Part shown: positions 1 through 9,715 of the stretch, piece by piece
Numbering within the stretch: the first letter of the stretch is position 1
How the letters are laid out: each line of letters begins with the position of its first letter
From: Alligator mississippiensis
Taxonomy: Eukaryota > Chordata > Crocodylia > Alligatoridae
NCBI RefSeq assembly: GCF_030867095.1
Contig: NC_081825.1
Coordinates: 47,296,501-47,360,500, forward strand
Direction of reading: 5' to 3'
Length of the DNA: 64,000 bases
The notes under the pieces: model-generated
Seen by the model: the letters and a program-made list of their open reading frames with translations, nothing else
What the model was told of the DNA's origin: nothing
The model's database searches: none
Translations under genes and position numbers: made by a program

Positions 1-1156
1 GTTATTGAGCTAAAACATGGGTGGAGAAGTTATCTCCTTCCAGTCCTTAACATCTTCTATTCATGGGTTGCTGCCCAGCTACAATTTTCTGACTCCACAT
101 ATGCATGTATCTGTTCACCTTCACAGTGAACAGCTTACTGAGTATGCTCAGTAGCTGAGTGGATGTTTGCACATCCTCACTGCATGTAGAATAGGCTTTC
201 TCTGTGCATAAGCATCAAAAATAATAGGTGTGTAAAGTGCCATTGGTGGAGATTAAATGAAATGGGACAATATGTGCTCATTGCAGACAGAATAGATTCT
301 AATCTCAGCTTCTACATACTGACTGGACTTCAGAAACATAATGTATTTTAAAAGAAGGAAATACAAAATTACATGTCTAGGAACAAGAAATACAGGCAAT
401 ACATTCTGAATTGGGGTTTGTATCCTAGAAAATAATCTCTCTGAAAGGCTTAAGGGGCATCGTGAAAAACTAAGTCAATATAAAAACCCATTGCATGCTG
501 TGGCACAATTTCCAGTCGAGCCTGCAATATAAACATGGGAGCAGTGAATATGAGTAGGGATGTTATTTGATCACTCTATGTGGAATTATTGAGCCTAATA
601 CCAAAGTACTTAAACAGAATGGTGAAAGACCAGAAAGTGTGGAGAAGAGAAAGTGATTTGAGGCCTGGAAACAATGCCTGACATGACTTAAAGAGGTTGA
701 TCTTTGTAGCTTTTTCAAAAAGAAAATTGAAAGTTGACTTGATTATAAAAACATTCACCTGTTATAAAACACTCAGTACAACTAGCAGAGAAAGATGCAA
801 TGAGAATCAGGAGTTGGAAACTTAAAGCCCACAAAGTCAAATTAGAAATAAAGCACAATCTTAACAGTGAAGATGATAAGATGATTACTCACTGGAACAT
901 AGTAGAAATGGAAATGGAAAATTATGCATTTCTTAATATCCTTAACTTGAGGTTAGATGTTTTAGCCAATCACAAATTATTTTACTTAAATAAATGGGTG
1001 AAGGAAATAGTCAATAATATACAGGAGTTCAGACTGATGTAATAAAACTTTACAAATTTCCCTGTAAGTGTTCCACCTAGATTCTGGAGATGGCTGCAGC
1101 ACTGAATACTGAAATGAAGAACAAACAAAATATTCCTTTTATGTTGCTGGGGTTTG
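1..1156. other. AT-rich non-coding sequence
   Basis: No repeat, exon or RNA gene is recognisable. The open frames are short and have no domain features or splice context. Confidence 0.6.
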
Positions 1157-1402
1157 GTTGTAGCCGTGTTGGTCTAAAGACATATGCAGGCAACGTTCTT
1201 CGAGTAGATGTGATACCTTTTATTAGACCAACTGAGTAGCTGGACAAAAAGTTCTTAGCAAGCTTTTGGGTGCAATTGCGTATGGAAATAGGGGGGATTG
1301 CATAGGAGCAACTGCACCCAAAAGCTTGCTAAGAACTTATTTCTAACTACTCAGTTGGTCTAATAAAAGATATCACATCTACTCAAATAACCTTGCCTGC
1401 CA
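1157..1402. mobile_element. Palindromic (foldback) non-autonomous element
   Basis: The left arm (about 1185-1279) and right arm (about 1307-1402) are reverse complements with few mismatches. Both contain TTATTAGACCAACTGAG and AAAAGCTTGCTAAGAAC or their complements. A short spacer lies at about 1280-1306. The left side carries an extra GTAGCCGTGTTGGTCT head that the right side lacks. The same head and the TTTTATTAGA...AACTGA core recur in the larger palindrome at 23.2-23.8 kb, so this is a dispersed family. No open frame is present, so any mobility would have been in trans. I do not recognise the family name, and no target duplication is clear. Confidence 0.7.
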
Positions 1403-1412
1403 ATATCCCTTT

Positions 1413-2312
1413 TGTGGTCTTGATGATAACAACAAGGCAGAAAGGGTGGTGGGAGGGGCATGAATTATCTGCCCAATCCAAAGGCAGTATGGGAAATGGG
1501 AGAAATTGCATAGAAGCATTTGGGGAATGGAATTAGATGGAATATCAAGTAGGAGGAGATAGGGCAGGAACAGAAGGAGCAGAAGGTGGAGGTGGGTAGG
1601 AAAAGCCTAGCTATAGCAGCCTAGTGTAATGTGTTTAACAGCAGCAGGAATCAGGAGGCAGTCTCCAGAGCTGTGCTGACTGTTCATTTGGACTACAGCT
1701 CCCAGAAACCCTCAGGGGCTGAGTGGGGGAAGGGAAAAAGGAAGAGGAAGTTTGAGGTTGGAGTAAGGGAAAGAGAGTAGTGTGGGTATGGAACATGGTC
1801 AGCCCTACACAAAAGAGTGCGCAATGAAGCTGGAGACCTCACTGGCTCGGTCATCCAGGACTGTGGGGTAAAGGAGCTGGAATCAGATCTGGTGGTGGCT
1901 GCTGCCTGAGCACTCTAGGGACCAAAAGCTTGCTTGGGGACACCCCAAGAGGTGTGTGTGTGTGGAAGGGGAAGGTACTGAGTCAGATGTGAGGACACAA
2001 GGAACAGAAAGAAAGCACAGGGAGCTGAGGGTTTGAGAAAACAAATGTGTACCCCCAAGACGTGGACGTATTGCTAAGAGCAGGGACAGAAGCTGGAGGG
2101 AAAGAAAAGGGAGACGGCAGAAGGATCCATAAGAAGTAGAAGAGCAAAGAGGAGGGAAATAGGGTCCATAAGGAATAGAGGACCCTACAGACACAAACTG
2201 AATGTATTATTTCTGAGTTTGTCTTTTAGATCACATCTTTTTCACATTTTCTAAGTTTTGATGATGAGAGTTCTAATTTTGCAGGTAATATTCTACTGTA
2301 AATATATTAATA
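1413..2312. other. Purine-rich non-coding stretch
   Basis: From about 1430 to 2170 the + strand is strongly purine-rich (long GGGA/GAAA runs). This skew accounts for the stop-poor minus-strand frame at 1883-2194. ACTACAGCTCCCAGAA at 1692-1707 resembles the ZNF143/SBS promoter motif (ACTACAATTCCCAGMATGC), but no CpG-rich promoter or exon adjoins it. Confidence 0.4.
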
Positions 2313-3380
2313 CTAGCCAATTGCCCATCAGGAATGACAAGGGGGGAGTGGGCGGGGATGGATGCCCATGCATCTGGGCCCACTCTCCCTTTACCTCCTG
2401 CTGCTTGGGGTCTAGGTACACTCTCCCCTTCCCCACTGCAGGGGGGGGGGGAGGGGAGAAGTGGGCCTGGGCCTGATGCAGAGGAGGTTTGGACATGAGG
2501 GTGGGGAGGAGCCAGCCCACCACGGCAAGGGGAGCAGCGAGCCTGGGCCAACCCACCAGGGGCATGGGAGGGGTGGGCTCTGAGATGACAGAGGGGAGGA
2601 GGGGGTGAGGGAGGAGTGGGCCCAGGCCTGAGTGGAGGAGAAGGCCTAAGCTCAAGCCAGTGGAGAAGCTGGCCCACCGAGGCAGTGTGATGGAGCAGCG
2701 GGCCCAGCCCGACATGGCAGCTGCTGGGGGAGGGAAGGAGCAAGCTTCTTCCCACACTTGGGTCAGGGCCCACTCCTCCCCCACTTCCCCCTCCCCCCCA
2801 TCAGCTCTGAGCCTACTTCTCCCGTTCTCCCGCTGCCACCAGGTTGGCCTGGGCCCCCTGCTCCCCCTGCCACAGCGGGCCAGCTTTTCCCTCGGCTCGG
2901 GCTTGATCCTCCTCCTCCCCGGCATGGGGCCCAAGCCCACTCCACCCCTCCCCATACCACTGCCACCAGGTTGGGCCCTGCAGGCAGTGACAACAGAAGT
3001 GGGGAGGTGAGGGCTGAGGCCAGAGACGGTAGCCTTGCCCCCCTCAGTGTATTGACCCTTCTCCCCTGCCCACGCTGCTGCTGCTGTCACCTGCAAGAAG
3101 TAAGGTGGGGGAGGGCGAGGCCAGCTCCAGTGGCCTCCCCTTCCCCCCCCCTCCACTTCATCCTTGCCACTTGCAGGGAACAGGGCAAGGCGGGCAAGGC
3201 CAGCTGTGCTGGCCTCCCCACTCTCTATCCCCTGTGTCCCCAACATCATGGTGGCACTCCACTGGCTGCCAGCTTCTGTCCGAACACTTCTTCCTACTCT
3301 GAGTGGCTGTTTGTCAGCCAGATCAGTGTGAATAAAGCATTATGGACAGGCAGACAAACTTAGGCTTTTATAATATTAGA
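2313..3380 (-). mobile_element. Non-autonomous Helitron
   Basis: Read on the minus strand, the element opens with TCTAATATTATAAAAGCCT at 3380 and closes with GGGCAATTGGCTAG at 2313. These are the TC start and CTAG end of Helitrons. It sits between A and T, the usual Helitron target, with no target duplication. The 5' end resembles bat and reptile Helitron 5' ends (ATAAAAGCCTAA followed by GTCTG units). The interior is GC-rich and partly self-complementary, with purine-rich DNA at about 2460-2740 and pyrimidine-rich DNA at about 2760-3000. No Rep or helicase frame exists. The 318-codon minus frame at 2293-3249 is low-complexity (Gly/Pro/Arg/Ser) and overruns the CTAG end, so it is a composition artefact. 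Confidence 0.75.
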
Positions 3381-4433
3381 TTTGCAAAATCAATTATTTA
3401 ATCTATCTTGAAATGAATGGAAGGGAACTGTGCTATGAAGTTCTCTCCCTTCCCTCCCCCCACAAATAAATTTGGAAAATTGCATAATTGTGGCCTATAA
3501 AAATACCTGAAAACTACTGTGTATTCCTAAATATAAGAACCAAATTAAACCTTCAGAAGTCTCAATTATTTCCATATACTGTACAACAGTTCTCTGTAGT
3601 ACACATTCATGGTTAAAAGAAAATGTATGCACAGAAATACAACAGTATTGAAGGATTTCTTGGGGGAATAAATCCTTATAGCATTTCAGCTGTTATTTAT
3701 GATAATTATATAAGCTTGCACTGCTAAGAATGATGCAAGAAGGTTTTATTTTGCTACATGACAAGCAAAGTTTACTTGGGAACTTATAATCATAAGCAAG
3801 CAGAACTGTAAATTCTAAAAGCAATAAAGGTAAAATCCATTGTTTCTGCATTATAACATGCTTTTTGGCTATTCTGTATTGAAAGCTAAATAACATTGCT
3901 AGAGCAAGAAGATATTTTACCATTTCTTACCATTCAAATAACAACTGTGAATAATTAATATGAATTGGGGAAAAATGGTATCAGGTAATCATAAGAAAAT
4001 AGAGTATGTTAAGAAAGATAATGGGAACTTGGAATTCAATACATATGGAAAGCAAAGCAGGAGTTTGATAGCAGCACACCTAGACTGAGTTCTACTTTGG
4101 GTCATATTTGAACCAATATAGTTTACAACCATCATAGTTAATTTTCACTTGGGAGAATGAGTGGAAAATGAGGGCTAATTTCTGTGAGGATCTTATACCT
4201 GCTCTTGGAATACAAAGTCTGATCAAGTGTAGTTTTAGCTAGGAAGGGTTTAGTGGACAATATTTATCTGTGCAAGATTACTTTAGCATTATAGCTCATT
4301 AGTGCTACTATGCTGCATTATAACACAGTGAGAAATTGAGCTCACGTATCTTGCATAGATATTTAATGTGTCAATTGTATCACCTTTTTACACTGTTTAT
4401 AGGTTTCCCTGAATTCTAGCATGTTTTAGAGCA
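3381..4433. other. AT-rich non-coding sequence
   Basis: Nothing recognisable as exon, RNA gene or repeat. Confidence 0.5.
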
Positions 4434-4800
4434 GGGCTGTCCAGCTTCTAAGCTCCCAGAGGCTGCATGCACCAGGGATCACACACTGCATAAGCTATTG
4501 CAGGCATGCTGTGTACTCTCACCCCCACCTACTGCTGCACTGCACACCTATGTGAGCACCCCAACCACTACACCAGGGAGGCACTTAAGCACAAGCCCTA
4601 CCCCCTCCAAAATGCACCTGTTGCACGAGTGACCCCCACCCCGCACTAATGCTCCCTGGTTCCCTCTCATGGCAAACTCCTTCTCTGTTCACTGCTCTCA
4701 CTGTTTGCATTGTAGGCTGTGTGTGCATGTGCACATGGGTAGTTGTGCATGTGTTTTTATTCCTCTTTCCCTCTTTTCCCTTTCTTTTCATTTTTGCTTT
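4434..4800 (+). mobile_element. hAT-type element, left end only
   Basis: CAGGGCTGTCCAGCTT followed by text like GGCTGCATGCACC resembles the widespread amniote hAT ends that begin CAGGG...TCCAACCTGTGGCCC. No matching right end is visible before the CR1 that begins near 4838. The copy therefore looks truncated, or the CR1 inserted into it. Similar partial ends occur near 28.65 and 33.4 kb. Confidence 0.4.
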
Positions 4801-4842
4801 TTAAATAACCTATATGACATCCAAGGTGCAAAGGAGGCATAA

Positions 4843-5860
4843 ATGGAGACTGCATCAGCACTTATGACTTGCATGGGATGTGCCAAGTCTGTGTTCCTCC
4901 CAGAGAGGCAAGACCATTTCATCTATGCAAAATGGTGGTGCTTACCTTGGAGGAAGAGATTGAAGGGTTGGAAGCACAGGTATCCACACTGCATGCTATC
5001 AAGGAAAATGAAGATTTCTTCAGAAGGAGTCATGAGGCACTGGGACTGGAGTGGCTAAAGGGAAAAGAAACAAAGTGGCAACATGTGACCACTAGAAGAA
5101 GGGGAGTCTCCAGAATTCAAGAGAAATAGATTGAAATCAGAAGTCAGAAACTGCGTTCAAATCCTCTGCAATGAAAAAACTAAGGAAAAGGCAGGGGTAA
5201 GAACATCTTCAGGCAAGACACAAAGAACTTCGTGATCTGGAGAGAAGGACGTGCAGGGCCCCAGGTATGGGAGTTTTAAGACCACTGCACCAAAAAGAAA
5301 GAAAAGAGTGATGGTGATTGGATACTCCTTTCTGTGGGGGACAGAAGTACTAATTTGTCATCCAGATCTGGGGACTCAGGAGGTGTTCTGTCTGCCTAAA
5401 TCCAGTATTTAGGATGTTACAGAAGGACCACCAAAGCTCATTCATTCCTCAGCCCTTCCATAATTATCCATGTAGACACCAATGATACAGCCAGGAATGA
5501 CACTTAGCATATCAAAGGAGACTATGAGGCTCTTGGCAGGAGGATTAAGGAGACTGAAGCACAATCAGTGTTCTCATTAATCCTTCTAGTGAAAAACAAG
5601 GGTTCAGCCAGGGACTATCAACTCACAGAAGTAAATGCAGGGCTAAGATGATGTTGATGTGAATTCTTTGAATTCTTTGACAATGGCAGGATGTTCTGGG
5701 GAGGACTGCTATCAAAAAATGGATCCATCTAACCAGAAAGGGAAAAAACATCTTTGTGTATCCCATGAACTTTAAATTAGTTTCTATGAGGAATAGTGAA
5801 CAAAATCCTCCAGCAACAGAGCTAACACTCTGAAGAGGAAAGGACCTGAAGAAGTTCAAC
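4843..5860 (+). pseudogene. CR1 ORF1 remnant with SGNH/esterase-like domain
   Basis: In CR1-type LINEs ORF1 encodes a nucleic-acid-binding protein, often with an SGNH hydrolase (esterase) domain. The N-terminal part, from about 4869, reads MHGMCQVCVPPREARPF and then EEIEGLEAQVSTLHAI. That matches the Cys-containing start and short coiled-coil stretch of sauropsid CR1 ORF1. From about 5310 the frame reads GYSFLWGTEVLICHPDLGTQ, where the family has GDS(L/F)LWGTE; the catalytic Ser block is recognisable but mutated. HVDTNDTARNDT near 5470-5500 corresponds to the family GTNDTA block. Several frame changes and stops separate the pieces. ORF2 starts about 70 bp downstream. Confidence 0.75.
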
Positions 5861-5929
5861 TCTGGGAAAGGCCACAGGACAACAGAACATGATTCAAAAG
5901 GGAAACAAGTAGGTCAGAATGCAATATGT

Positions 5930-6069
5930 ATTTGATGTATGTATACAAATGTAAGAAGTGTAGGTAACAAGTATGATGAGTTGGAAGTCACAGCCTATAA
6001 AAAGCACTATGATCTGATTAGCATCACAGAGACCCGGTGGGACAACTCCTATGACTAGAATGTCAACAC
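5930..6069 (+). pseudogene. CR1 ORF2 endonuclease remnant, N-terminal part
   Basis: The translation recalls the start of the CR1 apurinic-like endonuclease: MYTNARS-like text, then YDELEV and YDLISITETRWDNSYDWN. ITET(R/W)WD contains the conserved metal-binding Glu of the exonuclease-endonuclease-phosphatase fold. Coding is cut at 6069 by the hAT insertion and resumes at 7364 as VNMDGYILFWKDR. The 8-bp target duplication encodes the shared VN residues on both sides, which confirms that the two halves were once contiguous. Confidence 0.8.
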
Positions 6070-7363
6070 TAGGGTTATGTGAAGCTTCGATAGACAATTC
6101 GATTTGGAGGAGATTTAGCCTGATTTAGTGGCCACATCTCTGAATCCAAATTGAATTGGGAGACCCATTAAAAAGTCTGAATTGAATCGGAAGCCTCCGA
6201 ATCAATTCAGAAAAGATTTGACACCACTTCGGAGATTCAGCCATAGACTGAACAGGCAGCAGTACTAGAACCTGGACACAGGTACCTCCAGCTGGTAAGT
6301 CTGTGTTGTGGTGGGTGGAGAGGAGAGGGGACCACAGTGTCGGAGGGATTGGGGCTGGGGCAAGCGTTGCCCAGGGAGAGAGTGGGGAGGCTTGCGCCAC
6401 TGCATGCTGCCGATCTGGGAACTGCTCAGGTGGCAGCTTGTCCAGCGGCTCTCGCCCCCTACTCCTGCTGCCTGTCCAGGAAGGCACAGGATGAGGGCAT
6501 GTTCCCCAGGATTTGTATGGGGTGGGCAGGGGCTGGCATGAGACTGAGCCACTGCACTGCCTCCAGACAAGCAGTGGCTTCTCCCCAGCTGGGCTAGCAG
6601 TGGCAGGGCATGTGGGGGGAGAGGGACATGTGCCTCTGGATTGGAGCAGGTGGTGGAGTGGGGACTATGCAGAAGCTGCAGTGAGTTTGCAGGTGGCACA
6701 TGCCCCGCCCCGCCCCCCCGCCGTGCCCTGCTGCTGATCACCTAGCCAGGGTGAAGATGCTGCTCGTTCGTGAGGTGTGAGGAAGCATGGGGGGGCTCCA
6801 GCCACTGAGCACCGCTTGTCTGGAGGCAGCAAAGGGGCTCAGTCTTGTGCTGACTCCACTCTGGCTGGTGCAGCCCTGGACCTGTCCACCCCAGGCAGAT
6901 CCTGGGGCACACACCCCTGCCCCACACCCTCCCAGACCAGTGGCAGGAGCAGTGGCGAGAGCCTCTGGAAAAGCCGCTACCCTAACAGCTCCCAGACCAG
7001 TGGCGCACAGCTGTGCAAGCCATCCCACCCCTTCCCTAGACAGTGCTTGCTCCAGCCTGGGTCCCAGTCCCAGCCCCAATCCCTCCCTTGCTGTGGGGAC
7101 ATTGATCTGCCCCTCCACACCCCTTTCTCTCCCCTCTGCCCACCACAACACAGACTTATCAGGTGGAGGCAGCTCTTGTCCAGCATTGAGGACTGCTGCT
7201 TGTTTACTCTATGGCAGAATCTCCGTAGTAGCCCCAAAACTTCAGATCCGATTTGGCTGAATCGAATTGGGACAGTGATTGGAATTACTGAATCAAATCA
7301 CTGTCTCTCCAAAGTGGCCAAATCCAAATCCAAATTGAATACTTGCTGCTTTGCACAGGCCTA
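6070..7363. mobile_element. Palindromic non-autonomous hAT element
   Basis: The element is flanked by GTCAACAC (6062-6069) and GTCAACAT (7364-7371), an 8-bp target duplication with one mismatch as expected for hAT transposons. Terminal inverted repeats are TAGGGTTATGTGAAGC and, from the right end, TAGGCCTGTGCAAAGC. The inverted similarity runs almost to the centre near 6735. Examples are GGAGATTCAGCCATAGACTG (left) against the complement of 7200-7220, and GCCTCCAGACAAGC (left) against 6818-6831. The whole element is therefore an imperfect hairpin with arms of about 630 bp. The interior is C/G-rich, and no transposase frame is present. It postdates the CR1 it interrupts. A relative lies at 22395-23171. 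Confidence 0.85.
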
Positions 7364-8480
7364 GTCAACATGGATGGCTACATTCTGTTTTGGAAGGACA
7401 GGTTGGGAGAAAAGTTGGTTGTTTTTCCTTTTATATAAAAAAATCATACACTTTTTCCCTGGTTCAAGAGGAAGAAGGGAGCAGATCAGAATGTGTTTGA
7501 ATGAAGATAAAAAGGTGAAGGATACAGCACCAATATAATTATAGTGATTTATTATAGGCCACCAAATCAGGAAGAAGTGGATGATGAAATGTCAAATGTA
7601 TCCAAAAGTTATGAGATGGTAATAAAGGGAGACTTCAGTTTTCTAGACATCTGCTAAAAGTACAATACAAGGATCTCCTCTGCCAAGTTCTCCTCTGCCA
7701 GTTCTTTCAGGACCTTGGCATGAAGTTCAGAGCACTGTTGAGCAAGTTCTTAACTTGCACAGAGGACAACTTTGTTTTAGAAGCTTAAGGATACAACTAG
7801 GGGATCATCTGTATTGGATCTTTTCCTGACCAATGGGGACGACTTGGTTGATAATGTAAAGGTGAAGGGAAACTTGGGAGGAAGCAAATGTAAAATGACA
7901 GAATTCAAGATCCGGAACCAGGAAAAGCAATCAGGCCAGCAGAACTAAGTCACTAGATTTCAAAAAAGGAGTACTTCATCTGATTCGAGAAGTTAATTGT
8001 CATGGTGCCATGGGAAGACAGACTGAAAGATAAAGGTACCCAGGAGGGCTGGAAACTTCTGATGTGTACAGTATTGGAAGCCCAATAAGAAAAGGTTCCA
8101 ACCAATGGGACCAATATGGGGGCTGCATAAGGAGCTTCTGGGATTTCTTAAGTCCAAAAGGAATCATACAGGCAATGAAAAGATGGGCAAGTCACCAAGG
8201 AAGATTAATGAGACATAGCAAAAACTCTCAGGTAAAATAAATGAGCTGCACCTGATGACAGACGTTAAAGAAAATAAGAAGAGTAAGTCTATTGACCAAA
8301 AAAGAAAGACCAAGGAAGCTGTGTGTCCGCTCTTAAACAGTAAAAGGAAACTGTTAACAGAAGATGTAAAGAAGGCAGAGCTATGCCCAAGCTCTCCCTT
8401 CACAAAAAAGTAAGCTGCAACCAAACACCTAATAAGGATTACCTGGATAAAGTTAGAGAACAATCTGAGGGATAAGATAA
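7364..8480 (+). pseudogene. CR1 ORF2 remnant, endonuclease C-terminus and linker
   Basis: After the hAT the frame reads VNMDGYILFWKDRLGEK, then IVIYYRPPNQEEVDDEM, and VIKGDFSF. YRPPNQ and GDF are the endonuclease motifs (family: CYRPPDQ, MGDFN). The region 8160-8460 corresponds to the Lys-rich linker before RT (GKSPRKINET-like). It aligns by eye with 49120-49297 in copy E and 56200-56290 in copy F. Numerous stops and shifts are present. It is continuous with the pre-RT region at 8500-8640, where a match to SVGPDELHARVLKELAEI can be read. Confidence 0.8.
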
Positions 8481-8489
8481 CAAAGAAAT

Positions 8490-9215
8490 AGTCTGAGTTT
8501 TTGATGAGTTAGAATGATTCCAGTCAGTAGGACCTGATGAACTTCATGCTAGGGTACTGAAAGAACTGGCAGAGATCTTGGCACCCTTAACAATAATATT
8601 TACAAAGGCATGGAAGGTAGACAAGGTACCAGAGGACTAGAAAAGGGCCAACATAATACCTCTCTTTTAAAAACAAAACAAAAGGAGGACCCAGAGAACA
8701 AAATTTATCTCTTTTTCTTTGACAAAATAATAACTTAAGTGGATAAAAAGAATGCAGTGGATATAGTATCTGGACTTTAGCAAGGCTTTTGAAAAAATCC
8801 CATCTGACCATTGGAGAAATGTGGGCTAGACAAAACTACAGTAAGGTGGATAGAAAACTGGCTTAGTAGCCACAGATAAAAGGTTATCAGAATGGCATGC
8901 CTGTTCTGGGTCCAGTGCTGTTCAATATATTTATGAATGATTTGGATGCTGGAATGGAAAGCTTCCTGAGCAAATTTGCAGGTGACACAAAACTAGAAAG
9001 GACTGCAAATGTGTTGGAATACAGGAGTACAATTCAGAAGGATCCTGACTTACTGGAAAGCTGGGCAGGAGTTAATTGGATGAATTTCAATTCTAACAAA
9101 TGCAGTGCTACACTTTGGAAAGGAGAATAAAAAATACAAATGCAAAAAGGGTGACACTTGGCTGGATGGCAGGATTACAAAAAACAATCTGTGAGTCTTG
9201 GTAGATCACATACTC
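8490..9215 (+). pseudogene. CR1 reverse transcriptase remnant
   Basis: From about 8523 the text gives a PDELHARVLKELA-like block. Near 8765 there is LDFSKAF, the usual 'fSKAFD' RT motif. From 8897 the open frame reads PVLGPVLFNIFMNDLDAGME, then LSKFAGDTKLE. The catalytic motif is FADD in intact family members; here it is FAGD, so one catalytic Asp is lost. NKCSATLW follows, matching the family NKCKVLHLG block. After a short DLGVLVD-like stretch near 9190-9210 the coding signal stops and 3' UTR sequence begins, so the C-terminal third of ORF2 is absent. Confidence 0.85.
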
Positions 9216-9221
9216 AAAATG

Positions 9222-9715
9222 GGACAGTTTTTTGCCTTCCCCCAAAGCATTAGGTGTTGACTTAAACACCTGGGCTGAGGATTTTGACTGGGGTATGGCA
9301 ATGCTCCTGCTAAGACTTAAATCCAGAGATTCCTAGCTAGAGGGTCTTACACCTCTGCTCAGAGTCAGACTGATCACCAGATTAGGAAATAATTTTACTC
9401 CATGGTCAGATTGGAACAGACTGTGGGTATTTTTGCCTTCCTCTATGGCCCTCTTCCTTGGATCTCTCAAATGTATTGTAATAGTCCTCTCAGAAGAAGG
9501 GCATTGGCCACGGTTGTCTTCCTGCCTTACCTGTCTTCAGGTAGGGTGTTATGTCTTGTGGTTGTATCAGGATTGACAGTAGTTTTACTAATAGGTTACA
9601 ATGGATTTGTATAGGATAGTTCAGATAGGGATGATCCTGCCTGTGGCAGATTGTCTATGGTTGGACTAAATGACCTCTGAAGGTCCCTTCCAAACCTATT
9701 TTTCTATGATTTTCT
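9222..9715 (+). other. CR1 long 3' UTR, shared with copy E
   Basis: About 380-490 bp of non-coding sequence precedes the CR1 tail. It includes GTCAGACTGAT, GGACTGTGGG-like text, TTTTGCCTTCCT and GATGATCCTGCC. The same ordered blocks occur at about 49895-50280 in CR1 copy E, but not in copies B, C or D, which have the short standard tail. This points to a distinct CR1 subfamily with an extended 3' UTR. Confidence 0.65.

Larger units (their letters stand above)
4838..9715 (+). mobile_element. CR1 LINE, copy A (interrupted by hAT)
   Basis: This is the longest forward CR1. In order it holds an ORF1 remnant with an esterase-like domain, an ORF2 endonuclease remnant, an RT remnant and a 3' UTR. 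It ends in GGTTGGACTAAATGACC and TTCTATGATT at 9658-9715, the CR1 3' signature. A 1,294-bp hAT (6070-7363) splits the endonuclease. The copy begins close to the ORF1 start and is probably slightly 5' truncated. The segment between the RT domain and the 3' UTR is much too short: the C-terminal ORF2 region seen in copies C, D, E and F is missing, with the junction near 9215. Frames are broken throughout, so it cannot retrotranspose. Confidence 0.9.

Noticed and set aside
2293-3249. 318-codon minus-strand frame, the longest in the window
   Set aside because: It lies almost wholly in the GC-rich, purine/pyrimidine-skewed interior of a Helitron, overruns the element's end, and is low-complexity. 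Skew removes stop codons.
6265-7260. Several overlapping frames of 60-195 codons on both strands
   Set aside because: All lie in the GC-rich palindromic hAT; mirrored frames on both strands are expected from a palindrome.
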